Assembly: GCA_963277665.1 (NCBI GenBank)
Contig: OY728131.1
Coordinates: 1,389,696,688 to 1,389,760,687 of the forward strand
Reading direction: 5' to 3'
DNA length: 64,000 bases
Origin: Viscum album
Taxonomy: Eukaryota > Streptophyta > Magnoliopsida > Santalales > Viscaceae
Part shown: positions 25,044 to 36,936 of the stretch, piece by piece
How positions within the stretch are numbered: the first letter of the stretch is position 1
How the letters are laid out: each line of letters begins with the position of its first letter
Notes under the pieces: model-generated
What the model was told of the DNA's origin: nothing
The model's input: only the letters and a program-made list of their open reading frames with translations
Database searches by the model: none
Made by a program: the position numbers and the translations under genes

Positions 25044-25055
25044 TTGTTATTAGAG
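25044..25055 (+). other. Element C degenerate primer-binding site
   Basis: TTGTTATTAGAG, offset by a few bases after the estimated LTR end, resembles TGGTATCAGAGC with several transitions. It fits an initiator-Met PBS but is too worn to fix the LTR end alone. Confidence 0.45.
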
Positions 25056-25539
25056 TAATTTTTGTAGAAACCTTGGGTGATGGATTTAAGAATCATAGCT
25101 TAGGGATCATAACCCTAAGATATACATTGAGAATAAAAATAGAGAAAAATCCTATAATTTTGGTAAGGAGGATACTATATAGTGTTTTCATATAAAATAC
25201 ATCCATTTCTATATACTATATGTGGTAAAGTTTATGGAATATATGTACCATAATGTAACAACTTTTTCAAGGTGTTGTGAGCGTGACACAGGGTATCATA
25301 GTACAAGACAACATGGCTTAATACACACCTAGTTTTACACTACCTTTGTATATGCATATGATAATTAAAATTTTCATTACAAACCATTATAAAATTATTA
25401 AATTTATAAGGAACACTGATTATAATTATAAGAGCATATATTCATAAATTTTAAAATTATGTAATGTGTTAATTAGTTAGAAATTATTAATTATGACCTA
25501 ATTTAGTTAATCCATTTTTGAGTGATGGAATCTAATGAA

Positions 25540-26680
25540 ATAAATGGAATCAATACTGACAGATAGTTTAGGGACTTCCCCACTAAAGAATTCAACCCAA
25601 TCAGTGTGGGAGTGGATCAGATCATGAGCATTTTGGGATAACTTACTCAAGGTGTGGAAAATAACCATTCCACAAATATGTTGTATTGATTCATTGTGCA
25701 CCTATATTGATTATAACTGATCGAGATCTATGATTAACATTAAAATTATGGAAAATTATCTATAATGAATTGGATACTGATCTGCATATGAGTTATTCTT
25801 ATCACCACCAAACCAAAAAGACAGACTGGAAGGATTATTCAAACAATGAATGATATGTTTATATTATGATCTCATGACATTCAAGAAATATGGGATCAAT
25901 AAATATCATTCTTGGAATTTTCCTACAATAATTGTTCCCATTATAAAAATAAAATGGTTTCATATGAAGCATTATATGGCATGAGGACTCAAAATCTAAC
26001 CTATTGGAATGAACTGGGTGAGAGGAAACATATAAACATGGATCTTATAAAAGAGACAACAACAAATGTAAAAACCATTTAGACCTATAATAAAGAATCC
26101 AAATGTATAAAAAAAATCTGCTAACAATCTTAGAAAATATTTGGAACTTCACATGCTAGATAATGTATTTTTCAATTTATATCCATAGAAGGGTGTCTGA
26201 ATGTTTAGTAGGAAGGGGAAACTGAACCCCATGTACATCAGACGATCTAAAATTCTAGACAAAATTGCAGCTATAGCTTATAGTTTAGTGATTCCACCAT
26301 GCTTCTCCAAGGTTCAAGATGTGTTCCATGTTTCATAGTTAAAAACTTACATGTTTGAACCAATTTATGTACCCATCTATGAGGAAATAGAACTATAAAG
26401 TCATGCGTCTTATAGTGAAGAGCTTATCATTTTTGATAACACTAGAGATAACATATTGATAAATCCAATGACTATATTGGTAAAGGATCATTACATAATC
26501 CATAAAATATAGTAATAAACGTGGGAAATTAACGATGTTAGGAAGATGAACCACCAATATATTTTTAGAGGTCATTATACATGGAAAATTTCTTAGAAGA
26601 AATTTATGTAGGATGGAGTAATATAAAACCACAATATTTTTGGATCTTTTTCCTCAAAAATAATTTCAATTCATGCATGC
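25540..26680 (+). pseudogene. Ty3/gypsy integrase and C-terminal remnant (element C)
   Basis: Degenerate integrase with stops and frame changes. Readable motifs in order: a worn GLP at about 25575; ITDRD at about 25711, the second acidic residue of the DDE triad; SYSYHHQT near 25790, matching S-x-x-YHPQTDGQ of gypsy integrases, with the catalytic Glu region changed (KKTDWKDYS); EFSYNN near 25915; YEALYGMRT near 25967; and ELGERK near 26010. Behind it are traces of the GPY/F-type tail (A-Y-S-L ... GSRCVPCF near 26310) and a short terminal part before the 3' LTR. In an intact element this enzyme inserts cDNA into chromosomes; this copy cannot be functional. Order and direction confirm element C is on the plus strand. 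Confidence 0.75.
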
Positions 26681-26693
26681 ATCCCTAAGACAT

Positions 26694-28740
26694 TGTGGAA
26701 AAAAACATGGTTATAGTAGATATTTATAACATATCCATTAAACATAAATTTTCCTCTTCTGTGATTTTAATTTAAAAAAATTGGCATATATGGTTGCGAA
26801 CTTGGTGATATTTGGAATCTAATAAGAATAATATAAATTTTGTTGAATAATTACACACATTTATGAATACAAAACTACCCTTATGAGTAGTAATATACCT
26901 TTATGAATAGAAATGTTAATCTTATGAATAATAATTTTACCCTTATGAATAGTAATATTACCCTTACAAATGGTAACCTTACCAATGACTGTATAAATAA
27001 AATTTAGCCACCTTAACAATTATGGTGACTATTTTAATTATGTGTATGTATTTTTGTGAGTAATAAATATTAAATTAAAAAATTATAATTAATTAAATTA
27101 TTTTAAATATAATCCATTTTTCTAAAATTTATTTATAAATCAATTTTGTTGATCCCTTTGATTTTTAGTATAATTTAATCATACCTTTTTTAACTTTTCA
27201 ATGTGACATAAAATCATTTAAAATTTCTAAATTGGATATTTTTATTAAAGGATGATTTTAGTTAGAAATAAAATTTGTAATATTTATAAAAATATATTCA
27301 TAAATTGGATTTCCATTTTTAATTCTACACATTCATAAATGTATTTTTTTAGAATTTTAGGGATTATTCTATAATACATGAATTTTTGGTGATTTATAGA
27401 ATACGGTAATTATGATATAATTACAATATCATATAAATAAAGTATTCATTGAATCGTCTCTGATTTCAGTAAACATTATTTAGAACACACATACACTTTT
27501 TAATATTTTTATTCACCATAATAAAGACTATTCATATTAATGAGGCAATATAACAATCTAAAGATTGAAATAATGAAAAACCCTCCCCTCCTCCACTATA
27601 AAAATGACCCCTCACCACCTCTTCCCCTCACAACACTCAAGATTTTCTACCTTCCTATTCATATCCAAATACACTCCAAAATTTCTCCCCCACATCCAAG
27701 TAATTATTGTATCATGAAAATATTAAAAATTAATATCTTAAGAAGATTCTCAATGATGAGTACTCAAGAGGTAATCCTCTCTTAATTTTCCTTTCAACTT
27801 CTTTTACAACATCCATTATTTATTCCAATCTTCTCAACTACCCTCATATATATGCCATGAAAGGTTGAATAACTTATATTTACATGAATTATATTATGCT
27901 TATTTAATATTTTTTCATCATCTATATTCCCCCCCCCTCTTATAATAAAAATGAAAACACATTCTGAGATGTGGTAGTTTGTCATATTCATATATGACGG
28001 GTTTTCAATTTCTATAACAACCTTAAATTCAGTTCATGAATCCATTTTTATGTTTTATCCAGATAATAATATTTTTAATATAACTTATTTAAATTTCTAG
28101 ATTCATTTTTGTACACATGGAATTTAATTATAATACAAAATGATTTCCTGATGTTCGAAATACCACCAAAATAATCCTCTTGTTTATCGTTAATATTTTA
28201 TATAATGATTCATCCTCTACCAAAATAGCCAAACTATTTTTATGATAAATTATCCTTCTAAATGATCATTACAGACACATAACATAAATTCGGGTTTTCA
28301 ATATCCATTTTACATGAAATTCCATACATTTTACGAGAAACGTTATCATGAAAAATAAGAAAACACGCACTCCCATATAATGAATTTGAATATCTTAACA
28401 CATATAAAATCCATAAATTATCTTAATGAATATATAATAAATAAATTACTTATTGATAAAGTTATGAATATTTAAATTAATGAATCAAATTTGATTATTC
28501 AGGAAATTAAGATCATGTATAGAATACATTCCACCTTAAAGGTAAGGGGTTTCTCATTTCACTTTTATTTCTTTGAGATTTCCATTATTCTCATCTTATT
28601 TCTTATATGTGGATTATGTGTACTGACATTTGATATATAATAAAATTATTCACTTTATATTCATGGTATTCAATTAATCATTTTATGATTATTTGTTTTT
28701 GGCCATACTATTTGATTGAAGACAGTGTGGTAAGGGACAT
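26694..28740 (+). repeat. Element C 3' LTR, first piece
   Basis: Aligns with the start of the 5' LTR through the TATA box (27597-27604) and the AAGGTAAGGGGTTTCTCAT tract near 28541. It breaks off at GACAT, the target duplication of element B. Confidence 0.75.
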
Positions 28741-30179
28741 TATAACGACCCATACTTTACAAACATTGTTAATACTTCAAAATTGAAGAACCCTTATTAA
28801 AACATATGACAAAATCACAAAGGACCGTATAGGTATAGTGTCTTTATAAACTGGGAAACATAAACAACTGGTTCATAAATCTTCTACAGTGTCTCCCATT
28901 TATTTCATCATATCTAGGGTCCCTTTTAGCATATTTTACTTTATATCCATCTTCCTGACCTGGGGAAAAGAAAACATAAAAGGGTGAGCTCAAATTCTCA
29001 GCAAGGGCAAATAAAGGAAATAAAAATCATATCATATCTTTTTGAAAATCATATCCTGCAAAAGAGATCATAATATCTTAAAATGGAATAAATCATAGAA
29101 GTGAAAATTAGATCCCCATAATCATAACATGAAACTTGAAACTTTGTGGCATGCACATATAATCATGGAACATCATTTCTTGTTAGTCATGACTCATTGC
29201 TAAACTATCTTATGTGTGCCACATAATCATAAACCATACATCATAGCATAACCCATGTAATAAAAATGGAATTCTTAAACAACATGACATCATAAAACAA
29301 TTCATATAAGATAAAGGAATTCATAAAAATATTTCCATAACAACATAATCAAATCCATGTAATAATAGGGATAAAAACAGAACCCTTTTATTATCTTAGA
29401 TGGAAAATAGTTTTGATAAAATACTTGAACTCCATTCTTGAGGAAAATATCCTTTCTACTTCAAAAACATTTTTCCTTTCATAACATGTCATACGACATT
29501 AAAATAAAATAAGTTGATTAAAAATAAACTTGAAAACTTACAATGGAAGATTCTTGGAAATAATGTTTTAAAAATCCATTCTTGCCGTATAAGTTAAAAA
29601 AACATTCTTCCTACTTTTGTCGAAAAAGTCAAAAAGTACCTCGTACGAAAAACGACAAAAGATTCCTTTCATATCCTTTACTAAAAACTCACTGAAGTGT
29701 AAAATTGGATTTAAACAATTGTAGGTGGATGGAAATAATATTACATATTGAGTAAACATGGATGTGGATGATAAAATACACCCTAGTAAATACCAAAGTA
29801 TAAACAATCTCGGATAAAAATGAGATTGTGATATTTCCCTTACCTTAGGTCCGATTTGCTTTGTACATGTCCGAAGCTCCTGTATAATGGTTTAAATAAT
29901 GTTATTGACTTATTCCAAAATCATACATATTGATATGATATCATATATGGTCATATTATTAGCTTCTTGTTAGTAATATTTCATTGTTACTTGTTACTCA
30001 GGTCCTTATTGCCTTTTATTCTTATGCGTGTTTTGCCGAATAAATTATTATTATCATTTAAGGTTATAGATACCTTATATCCAGAATTGTATTAGTGTAA
30101 CATATATCATATTTATTCATTCAATTCATTTATATAATTACTATGTAATGATGATCATGTAGAACGAGTCGCATCACAT

Positions 30180-30391
30180 CGTGGAGACGGTATTCCGTAC
30201 GTACGCACGAGTGATGATATCGTTCCTATGATCGTGGAACTGTATTGGAGTATATATATATTATTTCAGTATCAATATTACCTTATAATAATCATAAATA
30301 GTTACTCATTACACCATTATACCCATCCTTGTATGGTTATGGTTGAAAATAGATTACACCACGGCGTGGAGACGGTATTCCGTACGTACGC
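30180..30391 (-). repeat. CG-rich duplicated motif in element B LTR leader
   Basis: Two copies of a 27-28 bp motif containing GGTATTCCGTACGTACGCA lie at 30180-30207 and 30365-30391, 185 bp apart. They hold almost all the CpG dinucleotides of the area and a CGTACGTACG palindrome. A shortened third copy (GGTATTGCGTACG) is at about 32060-32072. The other LTR has the same set at 38545-38572, 38729-38756 and about 40425-40437. Confidence 0.75.
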
Positions 30392-30441
30392 ATGCGCGGT
30401 GATTTCATTTTTTCCATAGGATGGATAGACGGTGAATTAGG

Positions 30442-30512
30442 GTTGTTTCATATTTATAATAACATATCAGTATGTAAGTAATACTGATGTTATTACTTTA
30501 TCATGAAACAAC
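30442..30512 (-). repeat. 71 bp hairpin in element B LTR leader
   Basis: Outer arms GTTGTTTCAT and ATGAAACAAC and inner arms TAATAACAT-TCAGTAT and ATACTGAT-TTATTA enclose a loop of about 9 bases. The structure is repeated at 38807-38877 in the other LTR. It lies a few hundred bases downstream of the TATA box on the minus strand, so it would be in the transcribed leader. Confidence 0.75.
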
Positions 30513-30737
30513 TAAAGAAGAAGAAGTTGAAGAAGGAAGAAATTGAAAAGATCGGTAATGGATATTATCTCTTCTTGGGAACGCCTCTTTGAATCCTCCA
30601 CTTAGGGAACTAAGATTGGTCTTTGAAGAAGACCAGTACCTCTAGGATTATTCTAGGGAAGTGGAGAGGAGAAAATGGCAGGGGTTGGTCGAGCTTGAGT
30701 TCTCAAATTGGTGTGAGGAGGAGGGGGAGGAGGTGCC

Positions 30738-30748
30738 CTTTTATAAGG
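30738..30748 (-). promoter_or_regulatory. TATA box of element B (3' LTR)
   Basis: On the minus strand CTTATAAAAGGGCACC, in a pyrimidine- and GC-richer island; the other LTR has the same sequence at about 39114-39124. Transcription towards lower coordinates would start roughly 30 bp away. Confidence 0.7.
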
Positions 30749-32194
30749 GAGGAGAGGGGCACCTTAGGAATATCTCAAAATATTATTTTATATTATAGTC
30801 AAAATCGGTTTATAATGGTTCTAAAGGGTCTTATTTAGAAGCTAATGTGGGTATGGGTCGAAATACTATCAACCAATAGGATTTAGACAATTTTAGGGTA
30901 TTATTTTAACCTTATCAATTAGATTTAACTCTAAGTTAAATAATTTAACTTTTACCGTGTCTTTTTGTTTTCTTTCACTAAATGGTTAATACACTTACTA
31001 TAACATGCCAAAAGAACCCCAAATTGTTTATTATTAATATATATATCCTTATCTAAGTCATTTGGCCGAACCTTAGATTTTTTGGAATAAAATAACAATT
31101 AATAATATAATATTTGATTTAAAAACTATTTTGTGTCAATTTTGACACTATTTGATATATGATTTTTGTGAAAGTCATAACAGTATTATATGATCGAACC
31201 AAGTTGATTAAATCAACACTAATATATCATAGTAACCTAGAAAATTAGTGGAATTCATAAAAAGTCTCAAATTACATTTATTTTGGTGTTTAGAACATCA
31301 ATTATGTCAATATTTCATTAATAAGATAATTAATGCATCATCATTGTGTCATAAATAAAGTAAATTATTTAATGTCTAAAATTTAAAAATAAAATACCAT
31401 TATGTAGGAAATCTTCTTTATCTTTCTAATGAATATTTATAGTTGAATTTATCTTATGTATAACCCCATATTAAAAATGATTTACTTATTAAACTTTGAT
31501 TTTAACTATTTTAACCATTCTTTAAATAAATTAATAATAAATGTCCTAATCTAACCCAAGTGGGCCTAAATGGTCATATTTTATTCCTAAGTTTGTTTTT
31601 GGTCGAATTAAACTTATCCAATAGAATTAGGACATGTGTTAGGGTAATAGTAATATCATATTTACCCTTAGTTACCCTATTTACTATTAACCGCGGTAAA
31701 AAAAATAAAAAGTTACTATTCACCAAAAAATTCTTTTCATCTCATTGAACCACATTTTACTTACTGATATCAACCGTGTCTGTCGGATTTTCGAAATTCC
31801 ATTCACAGAAGCGGTAAAATTACGTTTTATGAAAACTTCAGTTTTTAACCTACCACTTAGTGGTTTCACTATTCATCAAAAATTGAAAGTTTTCAGAAAA
31901 ATACCAAAATTTCACCCTAGGCTAATTTCGGTATTCCGAATCCAAAAATGAAGTCCAATTTGAAAAATAAAATTTATAAAATTTCAAAAAGTGGTTATTA
32001 CTATTCATAACGGCTATTTTTAATAATATTTTAATAGCATATCGTTGTTTAGTGAAACTCGGTATTGCGTACGACACAAGCTATCGAGGAAGGTCGTGAT
32101 TGCGTGTAAAGTAAGCCAAGAAAGTGTATAGTGAAATATTCCTTTGATGATATATAAAAACAAAATATTACTCATAAAAATCTCGAGTGTTACA

Positions 32195-32210
32195 TTCTAC
32201 CCCCCTTAAA
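32195..32210 (-). other. Element B polypurine tract
   Basis: Minus strand AAGGGGGGTAGAA immediately before TGTAACACTCG of the 3' LTR. Confidence 0.85.
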
Positions 32211-32232
32211 AGAATTTCGCCCTCGAAATTCA

Positions 32233-32637
32233 TCACTTTGTAACAAACAGATGAGGATACCTCTCCCTCATCATATCCTCAAGCTCCCAAGTAGCTTCTT
32301 CTAATTGGTGGTTCCTCCATAAAACTTTCACCAAGCGAGTGGTCTTGTTTCATAGGACTTTTTCGCTATGATCCAGAATCTCTATCGGCTATTCTTCATA
32401 AGAAAGATCTTTCTCCAGGGGTACAACTTCTGAGCAGAGTACATGTGAAGGATCTGGTATGTACTTTCTCAGGAGAGATACATGGAACACATCGTGAACT
32501 TGAGAGATATTCGGTGGAAGCGCCAATCGGTAAGCTAACTTCCCAACACAATCCAGTATTTCGAAAGGACCGATATATCTAGGGCTCCACTTCCCCTTCT
32601 TTCCAAATCTCATAACCCTCTTCCAGGGAGATATTCA
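32233..32637 (-). pseudogene. Element B integrase C-terminus: GPY/F tail and chromodomain-like end
   Basis: An open part of 74 residues (32613-32389) carries [20 protein letters not shown], the GPY/F module of gypsy integrases, and [20 protein letters not shown]. After a TAG at 32389-32391 and a TGA at 32350-32352 the same frame continues with LVKVLWRNHQLEEATWELE and RERYPHLF, the chromodomain-like end of chromovirus integrases, ending at TGA near 32233. The GPY/F part contributes to DNA binding and the chromodomain directs insertion to chromatin. Both internal stops are explained by one C-to-T change each (from CAG and CGA). A further TGA at 32635-32637 lies just before the open part. Confidence 0.85.
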
Positions 32638-32679
32638 TAAGAACACTTTATCACCCACTTGAAACTCTAGGTCTTTTCT

Positions 32680-33620
32680 TCAGTTGTCGGCATAACTTTT
32701 ATGTCGACTCTGAGCTGCTCTTATGTGTTGTTGAATAGATCTGTCCTTTTCTGCCATTTCATCAACGAGATCAGGTCCTAATAGCTTTCTTTCCCCAACT
32801 TTATCCCAGCAAGTTGGAGTCCTGCATTTCTTTCCATAGAGAGCTTCATAAGGAGTCATCTGAATACTGGAGTGAAAGCTATTATTATAAGAAAATTCCA
32901 CCAAAGGTAGGTGTTGATCCCAACCTCCTTTGAAATCCATAGAGCAAGCTCTCAACATATCTTCTAGGGTTTGAATTGTTCTTTCAGACTGACCGTCTGT
33001 CTGGGGATGATAAGTAGTACTGAAACTCAACTCTGTATCCAGAGTATGCTGAAGACTTCGCCAGAACTTCGAGGTAAATCTCGGATCACGATCAGATATA
33101 ATAGAAATTGGTACTCCATGCAATCTTACCACTTCCTTTACATATATCCTAGCAAGCTGATCTAGAGATAAATCCTCTCTAATAGAAATTAAGTGTGCAG
33201 ACTTTGTAAGACGATCAACTATGACCCAAATAGCATTATTGCTTTTGGATTTTTAGGAAGTCCTGTGACAAAGTCCATAGTGATGTTTTCCCATTTCCAT
33301 TCGGGTATGGGTAATGGTTGTAACATCCCCTTAGACTTCTATATCTCAGCTTTAACTTGTTGAAAAACCAAGCATCGAGAGACATATTCAGCAACATCTC
33401 TTTTCATGCCATCCCACCAGAAGTACTCCTTCAGGTCCTTATACATCTTCGTGCTTCCAGGATGAATAGAGAATGATGAACTATGAGCCTCATCCAGCAG
33501 CTCCTTCTTTAATTCGGGGATGGGAGGAACACAAACCCAATTCCTGAACTTTATTATCCCATCACAATCAAGGTTGAATTCAGGAACATTTCTCACCTTC
33601 TTTTGTAACTCGACATATTC
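32680..33620 (-). pseudogene. Element B integrase (zinc finger and catalytic core)
   Basis: The N-terminal zinc region lies at the end of the upstream frame ([10 protein letters not shown] ... [14 protein letters not shown], about 33520-33340); the final Cys expected in CLVCQ is Phe. A TAG stands at 33339-33341 where Gln is usual. The core begins with [10 protein letters not shown] (first Asp), then a single-base frameshift near 33245. The open part 33132-32680 holds ISDRDPRFTSKFW (second Asp), YHPQTDGQSERTIQTLED (catalytic Glu), EFSYNNSFHSSIQMTPYEAL and VGERKLLGPDLV. All three DDE residues are thus still encoded, but the reading frame is broken. It ends at a TGA (32680-32682). Confidence 0.9.
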
Positions 33621-33778
33621 TTTCTGTGCCTCTTTAATCTTCACATGTATAGATGGTTGACCATTCATTTGAGAATGATATGATTTTTCCCCTTCTATTA
33701 TAATTCCAAGATCCATCCTTTGTAAATCCATAAATATTGGATCTTTTGTGATCCTCATCATGGATAGAATAGTATGGT

Positions 33779-34320
33779 CTTGTCGACTTAATGCATCTGC
33801 CACCTTGTTTTCTTTCCCAGGGTGGTAATGGATTGAGCAGTCGTAATCCTTAATCAGCTCCAACCATCTTCTTTGACGTATATTCAACTCCTTTTGTGTG
33901 AAAATATACTTTAAACTTTTATGATCAGTATAAATATCACACCTTTCACCATAAAGGTAATGCCTCCAAATATTTAATGCAAAGATTACCGCAACCAACT
34001 CCAAATCATGTGTTGGGTAATTTTGCTCATGGATTTTAAACTGTCGTGAGGCATAAGCTATCACCATATCTTTTTGCATAAGAACACACCCCAATCCCTT
34101 CTTGGATGCATCACTATAGATCACAAACATTTCTCCACTACAAGGCAGTGTGAGCACAGGTGCACTCGATAACCTTCTTTTCAACTCCTTGAAATTCTCT
34201 TCACATTCCTCTGTCCAAACAAACTTAACTCCTTTCCGAGTCAACTTGGTGAGTGTATTAGATAATGGTGAAAATTCTTTTACAAAACGTCGATAATATC
34301 CAGCCAAACCAAGAAAACTT
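33779..34320 (-). pseudogene. Element B RNase H
   Basis: Part of one open frame (34307-33339) in the same frame as RT. After the RT-RH connection ([15 protein letters not shown]) come [42 protein letters not shown] and KVADALSR, giving the four acidic residues of the active site. Numbered from 34307 these are Asp66, Glu103, Asp128 and Asp171. Its role is removal of the RNA template in reverse transcription. No internal stop in this domain; it is separated from RT by a TAG at 34365-34367, apparently TGG changed to TAG. Confidence 0.92.
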
Positions 34321-34364
34321 CGGATCTCAATTATTGTTGTTGGTCTTGACCATCTTTCGATAAC

Positions 34365-35318
34365 CTATGTTTTTGCTGGATCCACAGATATCCCCTCTTT
34401 TGAGATTATGTGACCCAAAAATGCAACTTTTTGAAGCCAAAATTCACACTTGGTAAATTTGGCATAAAGCTTCTCCTTTCTTAGGGTCTTCAATATAATT
34501 CTCAAGTGATCTTCATGATCTTCCTTGCTCTTTGAATAGACAAGAATATCGTCTATAAAGACTACCAAAAATTGATCATGATAGTCTCTAAAGACTCTAT
34601 TCATTAGATCCATGAAGATAGCAGGGGAATTAGTAAGACCAAATGGCTTCACTATAAATTCATAGTTTACATACCATGTACGGAAAGCCGTCTTTGGTAT
34701 ATCCTCCCTTTTGACCCTTAATTGATGATACCCTGAACGAAGATCAATCTTGGAAAAGTATTGAGCTCTGCGTAGTTGGTCAAATAAGTCATCAATGCGT
34801 GGGAGAGGATATTTTTTCTTGATAGTGATCTTATTAAGTTCTCGATAATCAATGCAGAGTCTCATTGATCCAACTTTCTTCTTAACAAATAGAACAGGTG
34901 CTCCCCAAGGTGACGCACTAGGGAGTATGAATCCTTTATCAAGATTATCTTGGAGTTGCTTCTTCAATTCCTGCAACTCAATTGGGGCCATTCTATAAGG
35001 TGTCTTTGAAATTGGCATATCACCTGGTACGAGTTCTATTGAAAACTCAATTTCACGATTTGGTGGAAGACCCGGTAATTCCTCCGGAAAGACATCATCA
35101 AACTCCCATACAATGGGCATATTCTTAATCATGAGTTTCTCACCAACCATTTGAGATAAATAACCTTCATTTTGTGGAATCAATACCCATAAGATGGAAG
35201 ACATTTCCACTGGAAGGTTATGTTCATCCTTGCATTGATAGACGATCGTAGATTGATCTGGAATATGAAATGTGACTTCCCTTCTTTGGCAATTGATATG
35301 GGCTCCACATAGAGAAAG
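34365..35318 (-). pseudogene. Element B reverse transcriptase
   Basis: A 281-residue open part (35210-34365) with all RT blocks of gypsy elements: [87 protein letters not shown] (catalytic Asp156), [21 protein letters not shown] (Asp220-Asp221) and [16 protein letters not shown]. It makes cDNA from element RNA. Odd: WYVNYEF replaces the usual RYGHYEF. The frame continues upstream without a break to a TGA at 35319-35321 behind the protease, so the Met at 35210 is not the real start. Confidence 0.93.
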
Positions 35319-36120
35319 TCAATACATGCCAAGAATCACATCAAATTCCACTAAAGGAAGGATCACAAGATTTGCAGGAAGCACTTTCCCACAAACTTCG
35401 ATCGGAGAAGAATTATAAACTTTTGATGCGACTGTTGTGCCATTAGGTGTTGTCACAGCTAACTCAACATCTAATTGTTGAGGTAATACGGTGATACCCT
35501 TAGAAAATTTTTCATAAATAAAAGAGTGGGTGGATCCAGAATCAAATAAAACATTTGCTACTTTAGAGTGGATGGTAAGTGTACCTTTCACCACTTTGTT
35601 ATTGTACTCCACATCGCTGATAGAAATTGCATGTGACTTTCCTTTTTCTTTAGCCTTATGATTTTGTTGATGTCGACCATCATCATCAACCATTGGATTT
35701 GGGCATTGATTGGCATAATGTCTCATCTCCTTTAACATGAAACAGTGAAGTGTAGTAGGTTCATTCTGTGTATCCCTTCCTTTGTTTGCATCATTAGACA
35801 TCTTCTTCCCATTATCGCGGCATTCAAATGCTCGATGACCTTCCTTTCCACATTTAAAACATTTACTTGTCCCTTTAAGACAACTCCCTCCATGTTTCTT
35901 TCCACACATTGAGCATAAGGGAATTCTAATCTTCTTTTCAGTGTGCTCTTTAGATTTTCCTTTGAATTCCATCTTCCTCTTCTTATCAAACCCATGTGAC
36001 TGATGGGTTACTCCAATCTCCATATCGACTTTGAGAGCACATCGAACGATTTCCTCGTAGCTATTGAAGTCCCTTATGGCTAACACCCTTCAAAGACTTG
36101 GTTTTAAGCCACTAAAGAAT
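35319..36120 (-). pseudogene. Element B gag nucleocapsid and protease
   Basis: An open part of 255 residues (36086-35319), using a GTG at its first codon only because a TGA lies just upstream (36090-36092). Residues 58-69 are CSMCGKKHGGSC and residues 76-89 CFKCGKEGHRAFEC, a canonical CX2CX4HX4C knuckle. Residues 115-128 are a third, damaged knuckle whose second Cys is Leu. The pair of a short CxxC-H-C followed by the full knuckle is typical of Tekay/Del gag. The aspartic protease follows with VLFDSGSTHSFI (catalytic Asp182) and ends near LVEFDVILGM. The nucleocapsid packages element RNA and the protease cuts the polyprotein. The terminal TGA replaces a usual Trp. Confidence 0.9.
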
Positions 36121-36135
36121 CGATAGATCTTACTC

Positions 36136-36720
36136 TCATGGTTGGATAATAATACCATAAGCGTACCTTGCAAGTCTTGTAAAATTTGCTTCATAGGTAC
36201 CAACAGATTCATCATCCCTTTGCTTCAGTTCAAGAAACTCTTTATCCATCTTTGTTCGGATAATACGAGGGAAGTACTTATTGAAAAATAAGTTCTTGAA
36301 CTCGTCCCATTCCATAGACTCAATTTCATCCCTTTGCCTCGTATTCTTAATAAGATTCCACCATTGATCAGCATCTCCTTCCAAACGATACACTGCTAGG
36401 ATGAATTTATCATGTTCAAAACATTGAAGAACTGAAAATATCTTTTCAGTAGTACTAATCCATTGTTCAGCAACTAATGGATCAGTTGACCCGCTGAAAG
36501 AAGGTGGACGCTGCCTCATGAAGGATTCAATAGAATGTTGCTACTTCCTTTGCTCGTTTGGAAGTCCTGCATGATTCATAGCTTGAGAATGTTTTGTGAG
36601 CATGGCTACACGATTTTTCATTCCAGCTCCCATATCGTTTGGTTGCTCAGGGGGACAATCATTGCATTGCCCATCGTATTCCGCATTAACACGGTTCCTT
36701 CGGGTTCCAGCAATTGACTA
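36136..36720 (-). pseudogene. Element B gag, matrix/capsid part
   Basis: The open part 36519-36136 (127 residues) begins MRQRPPSFSGSTDPLVAEQW and includes CFEHDKFILAVYRLEGDADQWW and FKNLFFNKYFPRIIRTKMDKEF, the retrotransposon-gag capsid pattern of gypsy elements. Upstream the same frame reads back through one TAG to TRRNRVNAEYDG near 36700, so the original gag start lay nearer the PBS. The capsid part ends by frameshift at about 36140; the nucleocapsid continues in the other frame. It would form the virus-like particle. The ORF is broken. Confidence 0.88.
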
Positions 36721-36922
36721 AAACCAAGAAGAATAGTGTGAGAAGCACTAATTAATAATAGGAAAACCACATAATCAAGGATAAAATTTCACACTTAAGG
36801 TCTTATCCTAGGGTATTCATGGCCATTTCTAAAACACTAAGATTGTGTTCTATGCTTAGACTTATCCTTATAGTTCTTACTAAGGCTTTCACATCCTAGT
36901 TTCAAAAGGTGACTATACCTTT

Positions 36923-36934
36923 CCTCTGATACCA
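36923..36934 (-). other. Element B primer-binding site (initiator Met tRNA)
   Basis: Minus strand TGGTATCAGAGG, two bases after the end of the 5' LTR; 11 of 12 match to the initiator-Met PBS. Confidence 0.92.
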
Positions 36935-36936
36935 AC

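Larger units (their letters stand above)
28741..32194 (-). repeat. Element B 3' LTR (3454 bp)
   Basis: In element orientation it runs from TGTAACACTCGAG at 32194 down to 28741. It contains a TATA box (30738-30748), a 71 bp hairpin (30442-30512) and three CG-rich GGTATTSCGTACG motifs. Compared with the other LTR it lacks 168 bp, including its copy of the inter-family module. Confidence 0.9.

Noticed and set aside
30623..30838. 71-residue plus-strand ORF with Arg/Gly-rich stretch in element B LTR
   Set aside because: It lies over the promoter island, antisense to the element, and the other LTR does not keep it. It is a shadow of the GC-richer sequence.
31560..31951. Two ORFs of 62 and 68 residues kept in both LTRs of element B (also 39925-40316)
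   Set aside because: The LTRs are only about 5% diverged, so shared short frames are expected. They are antisense to the element and match no family I know.
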